A stretch of 64,000 bases of DNA from an uncultured Mollicutes bacterium (GTDB taxonomy: Bacteria; Bacillota_I; Bacilli_A; RFN20; CAG-826), in assembly GCA_900540395.1 (NCBI GenBank), contig UQFQ01000001.1:100026-164025 (forward strand). The letters are read 5' to 3'. Both the position numbers and the translations under genes were made by a program. Each line of letters opens with the position of its first letter. Position 1 is the stretch's first letter. Positions 48,021 to 57,341 of the stretch are shown one piece after another. Below the pieces are notes generated by a model. That model did not search any database. It saw only the letters and a program-made list of their open reading frames with translations, and was not told where the DNA came from.

Positions 48021-49856
48021 ATGAAAACACATTTTACTAGAAAAAATTTCATCGCAATTGGAATTGTCTATTTCTTCTTAGTAATGGTTTTAATTGCAGC
48101 TTTAGCTCTTGATACGGGAGCTGGTATATTTGTTGCTGGTAATCCGATATCTCAAATTGCTGGAGTTTTATCTCTTCCTACTATTGAAGGTTCAGCTCAA
48201 TTTTATATTTTGCTTATATGTATTTTAATTTACATTTTAATTTTTACTTTTGCATTTATTTACGAATTTAGATTAGCTGAATATTATAACGAAAGTGCTT
48301 TTTCTAAAAAGTGGGTAATTGTTTATTCTATAACTTTTCTTATTTGTCTAATCTTAGCTTTTGGAATTGGTCTTTGTGCTCAATACCCTTATGATTTAAA
48401 TTTGATTGGACAAAATTTTATTGCTTTAGGTAGCTCACTTGTTGTTGGCGCAATCTTATTTTTGATATTAGGAAGTTTTATATTCTCAATATGTCTTCTT
48501 GTTGTTAACTTCAAAAATATTGATAAACCATTTAGATTTTTTGGCTCTAGAGTTAAAGAGCTTGAAGCTAAAGAAAAAGAAGAAGAGGCTAAAGAAAACG
48601 AGCTTCTTTCTGAACAAGGTGAACTTGCAAAAAGTTTTGGCGAAATGAATGTTGACGCTAATGGCAATTATATTGGCGGCGGAAATGGCGGTTTTGCTGG
48701 AAGTGCTGCTTCAGGAACAGGTAGTGAATCATCAAGCGAAACAAAAGTATTAAAAGATAAAGAGATTGTTTTTCCTGGTCTTTGTTCAATTGATGTTATG
48801 AATGAAGCAAATAGGGAAGAAGATTTCTACGATGACAATATTAATCTTAAAGATTTATGTACAAATTTTAGAAATTATTTGGCTAAGAAAGAAAAACTAT
48901 ATTTTGATATACATATTATAAGGGCATTCATTGCTGGTTTAAGTGCCTCTAGACTTATTATTCTTGAAGGTCTTAGCGGTACTGGTAAATCTTCTCTTGC
49001 ACGTTATTTCAGTGATTATATTAGTGAGGATTCTTTCTTTGAACCAGTTCAAGCAACTTGGCGTGACCGTACATCTTTATTAGGCTTTTATAACGATTTT
49101 TCAAAAACATATAATGAGACTGAGTTTTTAAAACGATTATATGATGCAACTTATAAATTACATCATATGAATATAATGGTTTTAGATGAAGTTAATATTT
49201 CTCGTGTTGAATATTATTTTGCAGATTTCTTATCTATTCTTGAATACCCAGTCGAGAAATGGCAACTCAAAATTATGCAACTTCCTTATGATTTTGATCC
49301 ACCATTACATCTTGAAGATGGAATTTTAAAGATTCCGTTTAATACTTGGTTTATTGCTACTGCAAATAAAGACGATTCTACATTTACTATCACTGACAAG
49401 GTTTATGATAGAGCTATTACCATTAGTTTTGATGATCAAAATGTCCCATTTGAGGTTAATAGCGAAGTTAATAAAATTACTTTAAGTTATGACAAATTGA
49501 CAAGTTTATTTAAAGAAGCATCAACAAATCCTTCCTTAATGATGAATAGCGAAGATTACAATAAGTTTAGAGCGCTTATTAATTTCACTTATCAAAATTT
49601 TGATATTACAATCGGTAACCGTATCATGCATCAACTTGAAGTTTTAGTTCCTGTTTATATAAGTTGTGGTGGAACAAAAGAAGAAGCTCTCGACTTTATG
49701 TTTTCTAGAAAAGTTATTTCAAAGTTAAGTGGACGTTTTGAAGATTACTTAAAACAAAGCTTAATTGAGTTGAAGTCTTTAATCAATATAACTTATGGTG
49801 ATGGAAAATTTATGGAAACATTTGCCGAAATTGATCGATTAATTAAGAAATTATAA
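48021..49856 (+). CDS. Membrane-anchored McrB-like AAA+ ATPase
   Basis: 611 residues. Four transmembrane helices lie in the first 165 residues. An acidic Glu/Ala-rich coiled segment and a Gly/Ser-rich linker (about 175-245) lead to an AAA+ domain of the McrB/dynein-related class: Walker A EGLSGTGKSSLARYF near 316-330, Walker B NIMVLDEVNISRVEYYFADFL near 382-402 and sensor region TWFIATANKDDSTFTITDKVYDRA near 441. McrB proteins are GTP- or ATP-driven motors that work with an McrC-type partner; here the next gene encodes such a partner. Membrane tethering is unlike restriction McrB. It sits between a signal peptidase and an ABC transporter, so an envelope role is more likely than DNA restriction. 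Confidence 0.85.
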   Translation: MKTHFTRKNFIAIGIVYFFLVMVLIAALALDTGAGIFVAGNPISQIAGVLSLPTIEGSAQFYILLICILIYILIFTFAFIYEFRLAEYYNESAFSKKWVIVYSITFLICLILAFGIGLCAQYPYDLNLIGQNFIALGSSLVVGAILFLILGSFIFSICLLVVNFKNIDKPFRFFGSRVKELEAKEKEEEAKENELLSEQGELAKSFGEMNVDANGNYIGGGNGGFAGSAASGTGSESSSETKVLKDKEIVFPGLCSIDVMNEANREEDFYDDNINLKDLCTNFRNYLAKKEKLYFDIHIIRAFIAGLSASRLIILEGLSGTGKSSLARYFSDYISEDSFFEPVQATWRDRTSLLGFYNDFSKTYNETEFLKRLYDATYKLHHMNIMVLDEVNISRVEYYFADFLSILEYPVEKWQLKIMQLPYDFDPPLHLEDGILKIPFNTWFIATANKDDSTFTITDKVYDRAITISFDDQNVPFEVNSEVNKITLSYDKLTSLFKEASTNPSLMMNSEDYNKFRALINFTYQNFDITIGNRIMHQLEVLVPVYISCGGTKEEALDFMFSRKVISKLSGRFEDYLKQSLIELKSLINITYGDGKFMETFAEIDRLIKKL

Positions 49857-49864
49857 AGGTGTTT

Positions 49865-51295
49865 ATGGCTAAAATTCGAGAAGAGTATTTAATTGAATTA
49901 ACTAAAAAAGTTGTGCGCTATAATCGTGATAGTGAACCTTTTAGCGTGCTTTATTCTCGAATTAAGGATAATAAGATTAAACTTCATAAAGCTTATGATT
50001 ATGTATCTACTTTAGAGAGAGAAAAAGATTTAAAAATAGTTGTTGATAAAATTATCTCTATTATTTTTAAACCTCAAATCAAATCCATTACGAACGAAGT
50101 TATTTTAAGAAGTGAGCTTGCTCGTAATATTTCTACTGAATCTTTTATCAAAACAACTCGTAATCCACAGTTATGGAAAAGAAAAGATAAAGAATTGACT
50201 CCTGAATTTGTTTATTCTTTAGAAAACATTGACTCAATCGATACATATGAAAACCGTTTCATATCTTTACTTGTTGACGAAATTCATGATGAATTAAAAG
50301 TAATGATGCTTCATTTAACCCCTTTAATGGAAACATTAGAAGATTTATATCAAAATAATAGCTTAGGTTTTGGTAAAACTTCTCTTATTAATGATTTGTC
50401 AGCTCTAAATTACCCTTATGAGAACGTTTTGACAAAATTTAGATCAATTAAATCAAAAGCTTATCAAATGGCAAAAATAATCGAAAAAAGAATTAAGCAT
50501 ATCAAAAGTAGTGAGTTTTATCGTTTCACTTCTAAAAAGTTAGATGATAGAAATGTTTTGCCAACAAACATTTTAATTCATAATCCTTTGTATAATTATT
50601 GTTACCGTTTTTATAAAGATAACTATTTGAAAAATGACGAAGATAATAAATTTGATGTTTATTATTATAATTTTGTTTTATTGAATTTTATTAAATACTT
50701 TTCATCAGTAAAACTTACAAAAGCGAGTTTAGAAAATTCTGGTAAGGTTTATTTAGATGAAAATAAAAGAGTTCATTTTGATGAAATAAGCTTTAAAAAT
50801 GGCATATTTTTATTCACTTTGAAAGAAGACAAATTTAATTTAGGATTTTACATTGAATCAAAACTTGTTAATAATTCTCGTCGTTTAGATACAAAAGTTG
50901 ATTCTAATAATTCAAGTTTAAATTATGTTTTAACTAGTTTTAATTATTCGAAAAATAACGAAAAAACTTTACAAGAAATTTTAGAAAAAACAAATGTTAA
51001 TAATAAGCTCTTACTAACGATGAATAATGTAAGTGGAAATTATAGAAATATTGTTAACCTATCTTATTTTAAAAGCAATCAAGAGAATTTAATTAATTCA
51101 ATTTTTAAGACCTTTACTTTACTTTTTGATTGCGATTTAGATTTATTTAAAAGCAAATGCCCGGTGTGTGGCGATGTTAATGTCTCTTATGATGGTTATA
51201 ATTACATTTGTCGAAATTGTGGAGCAAGTTTTTCTATCAATTCGACGCGTGATGGCAATTTTTTATGGGTTAAAAATTTAAGGAGGATTTACTAA
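49865..51295 (+). CDS. McrC-like (DUF2357-type) partner with C-terminal zinc ribbon
   Basis: 476 residues from the ATG at 49865, which has AAGGTG just upstream; a GTG at 49859 overlaps that site. The helical N-terminal half has the DUF2357-type segment PEFVYSLENIDSIDTYENRFISLLVDEI and repeated coiled stretches. The middle holds mixed alpha/beta structure; a clear PD-(D/E)XK nuclease triad is not obvious. A zinc ribbon closes the protein: CPVCG and CRNCG near residues 432-435 and 449-452. It is adjacent to the McrB-like ATPase as McrC is to McrB. The zinc ribbon and lack of an evident nuclease motif suggest an adaptor rather than an endonuclease. Confidence 0.7.
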   Translation: MAKIREEYLIELTKKVVRYNRDSEPFSVLYSRIKDNKIKLHKAYDYVSTLEREKDLKIVVDKIISIIFKPQIKSITNEVILRSELARNISTESFIKTTRNPQLWKRKDKELTPEFVYSLENIDSIDTYENRFISLLVDEIHDELKVMMLHLTPLMETLEDLYQNNSLGFGKTSLINDLSALNYPYENVLTKFRSIKSKAYQMAKIIEKRIKHIKSSEFYRFTSKKLDDRNVLPTNILIHNPLYNYCYRFYKDNYLKNDEDNKFDVYYYNFVLLNFIKYFSSVKLTKASLENSGKVYLDENKRVHFDEISFKNGIFLFTLKEDKFNLGFYIESKLVNNSRRLDTKVDSNNSSLNYVLTSFNYSKNNEKTLQEILEKTNVNNKLLLTMNNVSGNYRNIVNLSYFKSNQENLINSIFKTFTLLFDCDLDLFKSKCPVCGDVNVSYDGYNYICRNCGASFSINSTRDGNFLWVKNLRRIY

Positions 51296-52113
51296 TGGCA
51301 GAAGTTGAGAAGAAAAGTGAAACTACTGATGAAAGTATTTTTGTAGAAGAAGAAAACTTAGATGTCCCTGAAGTTAAAATTCCTGATTATGCCTTAGTAA
51401 TTAAAGATCTTTACAAATCTTATGGTCGTAAAGATGTTTTAAAGGGATTAAATGTTCAAGTTAAAAAAGGCGAAGTTTTTGGCTTTATCGGGAAAAACGG
51501 CATTGGTAAGTCTACTACTATTGATTGCATTGTAGGTTTAAAAGATTATGATAGTGGTGAAATTTTAATTCTTGACGTTGATAACAAAAAAGACGCTTTA
51601 AAAGCAAAAGGTTTAATTGGCTATGTTCCAAGTGAACCTGTAACTTATGAGATGATGACTGGTAATGAATATCTTCAATTTGTTGCCAGCAGTTATGGAA
51701 TGATTCAATCATCTTTTACTAGTAATTATAATTTTTTGATCAAAAAATTTGGAATGTCACCTGCTGATATGGACCGTAAAATCAGGGAATATTCTCATGG
51801 TATGAAACAAAAAATTTGTTTAATGGCTTCTTTAATTCATAATCCTAAGTTATGGATTTTAGATGAACCTACCGTCGGTCTTGATATTATGGTTTATGAA
51901 GTATTATTAAAAATGATTAAAGAATTTGCTATACATGGACGTACTGTTTTTATTACTTCACATAATATCGACCTTGTTTCAAAGGTTTGTGATAGAGTAG
52001 CAATTATTAATGATGGCCGCGTTGTAAACCTCATTGATTTTAAGAAAGAACCTTTAAAACGCAGAGATTTATCAAAAATTTTCTTTAGAACTTATGGAGA
52101 TTTCGAGCTTTAA
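51295..52113 (+). CDS. ABC transporter ATP-binding subunit
   Basis: 272 residues. About 35 acidic residues precede the ATPase domain. Walker A is FIGKNGIGKSTTIDC near 62-76, the Q-loop lies near YVPSEPVTYE, the signature is YSHGMKQK (a degenerate LSGGQ, as in drug and bacteriocin exporters), Walker B is LWILDEPTVGLD and the switch His lies in FITSHNID. Its start overlaps the upstream stop (taATG), and the permease gene begins two bases after its own stop, so the three are tightly coupled. It would energise the permease encoded next. Confidence 0.92.
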   Translation: MAEVEKKSETTDESIFVEEENLDVPEVKIPDYALVIKDLYKSYGRKDVLKGLNVQVKKGEVFGFIGKNGIGKSTTIDCIVGLKDYDSGEILILDVDNKKDALKAKGLIGYVPSEPVTYEMMTGNEYLQFVASSYGMIQSSFTSNYNFLIKKFGMSPADMDRKIREYSHGMKQKICLMASLIHNPKLWILDEPTVGLDIMVYEVLLKMIKEFAIHGRTVFITSHNIDLVSKVCDRVAIINDGRVVNLIDFKKEPLKRRDLSKIFFRTYGDFEL

Positions 52114-52115
52114 TT

Positions 52116-53729
52116 ATGCTTTACGATTTATTAAAGAAAGAAACTACAAGTTTAAATAATGATATTTATAAACATAAGTATCAGAAATATTTAATGTTGC
52201 TTGCTAAAGCAATTTTTGTTGCTTTATTTATCGCTGCCGAAAGTTATATTTTCTTAGCACTTAATAGCAAAATTAACGAATATAGTTCTTATGGGATTTT
52301 TGATTTCTTAATTCTCTTCCTATTTATAATGTTTATCATTTCAATTATTAATTCGTTATTTATATTACGAAAACTTTTATTTGATAAGAAAGATAGTCAA
52401 ATTTTGCTGCCTCTTCCTATATCTAGTGGTGAAATTATTTTTTCTAAACTTTTCTATTTATTTTTCGAACAAGCTTTATTGAATCTTTGCATTTCAACCC
52501 CTTTATTGGTTTGTTTTGGAGCGACAAGACAACTTGTACCTTATTTTTATATTTTTAGTATTTTATATCCTTTAATGATTTCACTATTAACGATTGGTAT
52601 TAGTTTAACTTTTGTTGTTCCTTTTGAATATATTTATCAATTTCTGAAAAAATATGATGTAATACAATTTTTGTTAGCATCAGTAGTTGTTATTTTACTT
52701 TGCTTCGCTTACCAATATGTTCTTGATTTATTCTTGTCTGCTTTAAATGATTCTTCCTTTGGTGGTGTTTTTAGTGAAGATTTTGTTAATGGTTTACATA
52801 ATATAGCAACTTACTTACTTCCTGTTTCTAATATTCTTGATTCTGTGATAAATGGCGTAAATGGGTTAAGTGCAGCATGTATATATTTTGGAATGCTTCT
52901 TGTTTTCTTCCTTGTCGGCATCAATTTATCAACATATTTCTATAATAAAATGAACAAAATTGATTACTATAAAACAAGCGATAAGAAGGGTAAGAGAAGA
53001 GAAATTAAAGTCATAAAACCAGAATATGCATTAATCAAAAAAGAATTTGCTCTTTTATTTAAAGATAACTCATATATTTTCTCTTATACTGGTTTACTTA
53101 TAATGATGCCTTTTTTATCTTTTGTAGTTATTGATAGTTTAAATTCCATTATTTATGACAATTTAAAAGTTTTTGCTGTTTATTTTCCTGAATTAACTAA
53201 CGGACTAAATTTAACTTTAATTCTTTTATTTATCAGTGTTATTAATGCTAATGCCTCATTGAGTATTACACGTGAAGATAAGGCGATTCAAATTATGAAA
53301 TATCTTCCTGTGAATCCAACTAAACAAGTTTTGATTAAACTAATTGCCCCAATTACTTTATCTAGTTTATCTCTTATTATTAGTGAAATTGTTTTATTGA
53401 GCAGTGGTGCTATTAATCGGTATATTTTCCTAATCAGTTTATTAATAGGATTAGCTTTAATTACATTTACTAACGTATTTGGAGTTCTTGTTGATATGCA
53501 TGACCGCTCTAGTAAAACCAAGTATAAATTAGGTGTTTTAAACAATGTTATTAGTTTAGTTTATCCAGTTTTTATATTATTAATTCATTTCTTATTAAGT
53601 TTAGTCGGCTGTCCAGTAGCTTTAATTTATATTATAGAAATATTAATTACAGCTATTTTGGTTGCACCATTATTTATTAAGATTAATTCAAGAATTAAAA
53701 ACTTATTCATTTTAATGGAGGTAAATTAA
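52116..53729 (+). CDS. ABC transporter permease (ABC-2-like)
   Basis: 537 residues with about twelve hydrophobic helices in two halves joined by a basic loop (YKTSDKKGKRREIKVIKPEYA near residue 295). The opening MLYDLLKKETTSLNN and the segment LFDKKDSQILLPLPISSGEIIFSKLFYL after helix 2 (D-x-x-x-x-L-L-P-[IL]-[PS]-[IV]-x-x-x-[EQ]-[IV]-[IV]-x-[SA]-K) are typical of ABC-2 permeases with an amphipathic coupling helix; the second half repeats it (TREDKAIQIMKYLPVNPTKQVLIKLI). It makes a transporter with the ATPase one gene upstream. Cargo unknown; candidates are a peptide or a component of the surface structure. Confidence 0.88.
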   Translation: MLYDLLKKETTSLNNDIYKHKYQKYLMLLAKAIFVALFIAAESYIFLALNSKINEYSSYGIFDFLILFLFIMFIISIINSLFILRKLLFDKKDSQILLPLPISSGEIIFSKLFYLFFEQALLNLCISTPLLVCFGATRQLVPYFYIFSILYPLMISLLTIGISLTFVVPFEYIYQFLKKYDVIQFLLASVVVILLCFAYQYVLDLFLSALNDSSFGGVFSEDFVNGLHNIATYLLPVSNILDSVINGVNGLSAACIYFGMLLVFFLVGINLSTYFYNKMNKIDYYKTSDKKGKRREIKVIKPEYALIKKEFALLFKDNSYIFSYTGLLIMMPFLSFVVIDSLNSIIYDNLKVFAVYFPELTNGLNLTLILLFISVINANASLSITREDKAIQIMKYLPVNPTKQVLIKLIAPITLSSLSLIISEIVLLSSGAINRYIFLISLLIGLALITFTNVFGVLVDMHDRSSKTKYKLGVLNNVISLVYPVFILLIHFLLSLVGCPVALIYIIEILITAILVAPLFIKINSRIKNLFILMEVN

Positions 53730-53730
53730 T

Positions 53731-56211
53731 ATGAAGAAAAAAACTTTAGTCGTTTTATTAATTATACCTTTTATTATTGGTCTTATTTCTTTTGTTAGCG
53801 TCGTCTTATTAAATATTACAGTCGCTAGTGATATTAGTGGAATCAGGTGGAATTATGAGCCAACTGAGGCTTTTAAATTGGATACTAAGAATGGTTATAA
53901 GTTAGAAGCAGAAGCTGATGTAAATAATGCTTCTTTAGTTATAAGACCTGGCAACGACTTAATATGGGAGGTCGTTGAAGGAGAAGATGTTGTAGAGATT
54001 CAAGTCGATGCAAATGGAAATTACTATCTTTATACTTTGAAAGAAGGAAACGCTATTATTGTTTGTCGAACTGAAAATGGTAATGTTCAACGTCAACTTA
54101 ACATTATTGTCTACGAAAATGGAACTATAGCTATAGATCCTGTTAGAAAAAACGCGAACAACCCTGTTGAAAAAACTAGATACTTTGGGGAATTTGATGT
54201 TAATGATAATTCCTCAAAACTTGAAATGAATGAGTTAGTTACACAAAAAGCATCTTTTGAAGTTAATGTAAGAGTGTATGGTGATAATATTTCAAGTCAA
54301 AGTGTTAGAGTTTCTGAAGGAACAACAAGTAATATTAGTTTTGCTAATAACATAGTTACTATAAACGACTCTAGTAGTACAACAGCAACTTTAGTGTTAG
54401 AAAGTGCAGAAAGCCCTTATATTAAAAATTCTTACACTTTTAACATTGTTCCTGGTGGCATCAATGTATATGATTATAACGATTTATTATTAACAACCAA
54501 TTTCTCTGAAAACGGAGAAATTACCGTCTTACAAACTAACTTTTTAAGTGCTAGAGAAATGTATGAAGGTACTGATTTAGATTTAGGCGGCGATCAAAAT
54601 GCATTTATTTGGGTTCCAAATCAAGAATTAGCTAAGAAAAATCCAAATGATAATGCTGAACTTTTTGGTAACATTGTTGATTTTGATGAAAGGGGAGTTC
54701 CAATTTATAATTTTGAAAACGAATTATATTCAATGGAAACAACTTATAATCATGAGTATGCGGATGCTTACAATGCCTTAAATCCTAATATACCTTTAGA
54801 AACAAATATAAAAGTTGGTTTAAGAGTTCAAAAAGATTTTTATGGCAATGGCTATCAAATTAACATGAATAATCTTTGTTTCCCAAACCATGGAGAGATT
54901 AATACAGATGTTAGAAAGCTTTATCCAACAAATGGTGAAGATTATTTCTTTGGTCCACTTTCATACGTATCAATTGGCAATACAGAATTTGAAGTTATAA
55001 GAGCATTTGGACAAGACAATGCTGGTTTGATGTTAGATGGAGATGGAATTACATTAAATGATGTTAAGTTACAAAATATGGATGACAACTCAAATAAAAG
55101 AAATTATTCATATGTTGGGACAGTAGTTGAAGTTAATGGTAAAAATAATACAATTAAAAACTCGGAAATCAAATTAGGTAAAAACTTAATACGTGCTTTT
55201 GACGCTGATAATTTAATTATTGATAATTCTATTTTAAGACGAAGTGCAGAATTTAATTTAATGGTTGGCAGTAATAATACTACCAAATTAGATAGCTCTA
55301 AAAATATTACTATAGATGGGCAAACTTCTACCTTAGGTGAGTTTTTAAATTTGAACAATAAAACTGCAAATAGCGCTAATGCTTATCTTGAAAGATTCTT
55401 AGATTTGGGCAGTTATGCTGGTACATTATATGATGGGGTAATTGCTAACTGTGATGATGAAACGCTTTATAATGTTTTAGAATCTTTCCAAAGTGAGATT
55501 GATAATAGTGAATCTTATTATGATGAAAATAATAATATAGAATATGCTGCTTCAATAAACGTAAATAATACGACTTTTAGTGAAAGTGGAATTTTCTCGA
55601 TTGCTTTTGAAACTATGTTTAATGGACCATTCTTATATAATGGCCTTAGCTATACGGTAACAGCAGCTATAGGAGAAGTTCTTGGTGGACTTATGCCAAG
55701 TAACATTGGTGGTACTTCTCAGCCAGTAAAAATTACACTTACTGGAAATAGTGAAATTAATGATTGGAAGAAAATTTCTGATATTGATTTAACAAATTTG
55801 ATTGAAGAAAGATTAAGCTTGTTATTTACTCAGATGGGAATTGATGGGAGCATTACAATTGATGAATTTTTCCCACTTAAAGCCATATTAAAAGATGTTT
55901 CAAGCGAATCCGTTTATAAAGATAGCGATGGTAATGAATGGCTTAATACTATGGTCGCTTATTATGGAGGCGGAGCTAATTTATCTACACTTGACGATCA
56001 AAGAGATACATCGATTAATCAAGGGAATTCTGTAGAAGTAAGTTTATTAAGAAACTTTAAGAAGTATGTTTCAACTGGGGACACAAGTGATCCTATGACT
56101 ATGGTGCCAAATATTTTAGCAAAATGTGTTTTATTTGCTATTGGATTTAATCCTTTTGAATTTGTTGTAAATAGTGCTGGAGAAATTCCACCAGCCGATT
56201 CTTTAAATTAA
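53731..56211 (+). CDS. Large anchored surface protein, possible beta-helix, unknown
   Basis: 826 residues with an N-terminal transmembrane segment (VVLLIIPFIIGLISFVSVVLL, residues 8-28) and no clear cleavage site, so it is probably anchored by its N-terminus with the rest outside. Residues 60-130 and 150-240 look like Ig-like beta domains (VVEGEDVVEIQVDANGNYYLYT, VYGDNISSQSVRVSEGTTSN). From about 370 to 560 alternating N-x-I/L-x-x-x rungs (VNGKNNTIKNSEIKLGK, AFDADNLIIDNSILRRSAEF) suggest a right-handed parallel beta-helix, as in carbohydrate-binding or pectate-lyase-like proteins. No catalytic motif was recognised. It is one base after the permease stop. Confidence 0.65.
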   Translation: MKKKTLVVLLIIPFIIGLISFVSVVLLNITVASDISGIRWNYEPTEAFKLDTKNGYKLEAEADVNNASLVIRPGNDLIWEVVEGEDVVEIQVDANGNYYLYTLKEGNAIIVCRTENGNVQRQLNIIVYENGTIAIDPVRKNANNPVEKTRYFGEFDVNDNSSKLEMNELVTQKASFEVNVRVYGDNISSQSVRVSEGTTSNISFANNIVTINDSSSTTATLVLESAESPYIKNSYTFNIVPGGINVYDYNDLLLTTNFSENGEITVLQTNFLSAREMYEGTDLDLGGDQNAFIWVPNQELAKKNPNDNAELFGNIVDFDERGVPIYNFENELYSMETTYNHEYADAYNALNPNIPLETNIKVGLRVQKDFYGNGYQINMNNLCFPNHGEINTDVRKLYPTNGEDYFFGPLSYVSIGNTEFEVIRAFGQDNAGLMLDGDGITLNDVKLQNMDDNSNKRNYSYVGTVVEVNGKNNTIKNSEIKLGKNLIRAFDADNLIIDNSILRRSAEFNLMVGSNNTTKLDSSKNITIDGQTSTLGEFLNLNNKTANSANAYLERFLDLGSYAGTLYDGVIANCDDETLYNVLESFQSEIDNSESYYDENNNIEYAASINVNNTTFSESGIFSIAFETMFNGPFLYNGLSYTVTAAIGEVLGGLMPSNIGGTSQPVKITLTGNSEINDWKKISDIDLTNLIEERLSLLFTQMGIDGSITIDEFFPLKAILKDVSSESVYKDSDGNEWLNTMVAYYGGGANLSTLDDQRDTSINQGNSVEVSLLRNFKKYVSTGDTSDPMTMVPNILAKCVLFAIGFNPFEFVVNSAGEIPPADSLN

Positions 56212-56233
56212 TGTAAGTAAAGTGAGGTTGATT

Positions 56234-57331
56234 ATGCGTAAACTAAAAATTAACAAAATACTTTTAGGGCTTTGCTTAGGACTATCAAGTTTGACTTTAG
56301 CTTCTTGTTCCTCATTTTTTGCTACAAATCAAGGTTATACGATTGATTCAATTACGTCTAATGTAGATGAAAATGGCAACACTAATATTTCAATTACTTT
56401 TACTGACGAAAGTGTTGCACCAGTTAACGTAACTATTCCAAAAGGCGTTGGAATTGACCATATTGATTCAAGTGTTAGCGATGATAATACTACAGTTAAT
56501 TTAATTATCTATTATAGTGATGAAAATGTTGCGCCTACAACTTTAAGCCTTCCTCTTATAAAAGGTGAGGAAGGAAGAGGTATTTCTGATATTTCTTGCG
56601 AGTTAGACGAAAATGGTGATTATAACTTATATTTTTATATGAGTGATGGAACAAGTTATGGACCTTTCCTTATTAATAATGGAAAAGATGGAAAAGAGAT
56701 AGTTGATATTGAAACAACAACAAATGATGAAACTGGTTTCACATTAGTTACTGTAACTTTTAGTGACGGTAGTGTTGATAGATTTGAAATTGAATTAGGG
56801 AAAGATGGCGTTGGAATTGCTAGTATTGTTCCTAGTGAAGTCGGAAACGAATATATTTTAAATATTACTTTTACTGATGGGACAAGCACCAGCGTTCGTT
56901 TTGAAAAGCCTCAGGCTACAAAGTGGTATTATGGTCAAACAATACCTAATCCATCATTAGGTAAGGAAGGTGATTTTTATATAGATCAGTCTACAAGGAT
57001 TTTCTATACTAAAACATCAACTGGTTGGATACAAATTTTTAGTTTAGATGAAAATACTGAACCAGAAAAGTTTACTGTTACTTTTAATGTAAACGGTGGC
57101 GAGTGGGAGTGGATACAGAGCGGTATACCTGATAGTGATACTCGCACTTTTACGTTTGATTCTGGAACTTTAATTAATTTAGACAACGTAGAACTTCAAG
57201 TTAAAAGAGATGGTTATGCTTTTAATGGTTGGTGGACAGATGCTGAAATAAATGCAAATTCTGGACATTTTACAAAATTAACGCCTGTTCTCTCTAATTT
57301 AACTTTATACGCAAATTGGACATTAGAATAA
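56234..57331 (+). CDS. Lipoprotein with repeated beta modules and an InlB-type repeat
   Basis: 365 residues from the ATG at 56234, six bases after GAGG; a GTG at 56222 is less likely. The signal peptide carries the lipobox LASC, so the mature protein starts with a lipid-modified Cys. Four to five similar modules follow, each with a G-x-[GD]-I-x-x-I-x-x-x-x-x-[DE]-x-[GN]-x...[FY]-x-D-[GE]-[ST]-[VTS] pattern (ITFTDESVAPVNV, FYMSDGTSYGPF, VTFSDGSVDRFEI, ITFTDGTSTSVRF), then a G-K-E-G-D-F-Y-I-D-Q-S collagen-tail-like element, and a C-terminal InlB/Flg_new repeat (VTFNVNGGEWEW ... YAFNGWWTD ... LYANW). It lies before an Lgt-like gene. Confidence 0.8.
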   Translation: MRKLKINKILLGLCLGLSSLTLASCSSFFATNQGYTIDSITSNVDENGNTNISITFTDESVAPVNVTIPKGVGIDHIDSSVSDDNTTVNLIIYYSDENVAPTTLSLPLIKGEEGRGISDISCELDENGDYNLYFYMSDGTSYGPFLINNGKDGKEIVDIETTTNDETGFTLVTVTFSDGSVDRFEIELGKDGVGIASIVPSEVGNEYILNITFTDGTSTSVRFEKPQATKWYYGQTIPNPSLGKEGDFYIDQSTRIFYTKTSTGWIQIFSLDENTEPEKFTVTFNVNGGEWEWIQSGIPDSDTRTFTFDSGTLINLDNVELQVKRDGYAFNGWWTDAEINANSGHFTKLTPVLSNLTLYANWTLE

Positions 57332-57341
57332 AGGACGGTTT

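Noticed and set aside
48021..51295. Type IV restriction system McrBC
   Set aside because: The ATPase has four transmembrane helices and lies between a signal peptidase and an ABC transporter. The partner has a zinc ribbon and no evident nuclease triad. A restriction role is not excluded but is not the best reading.
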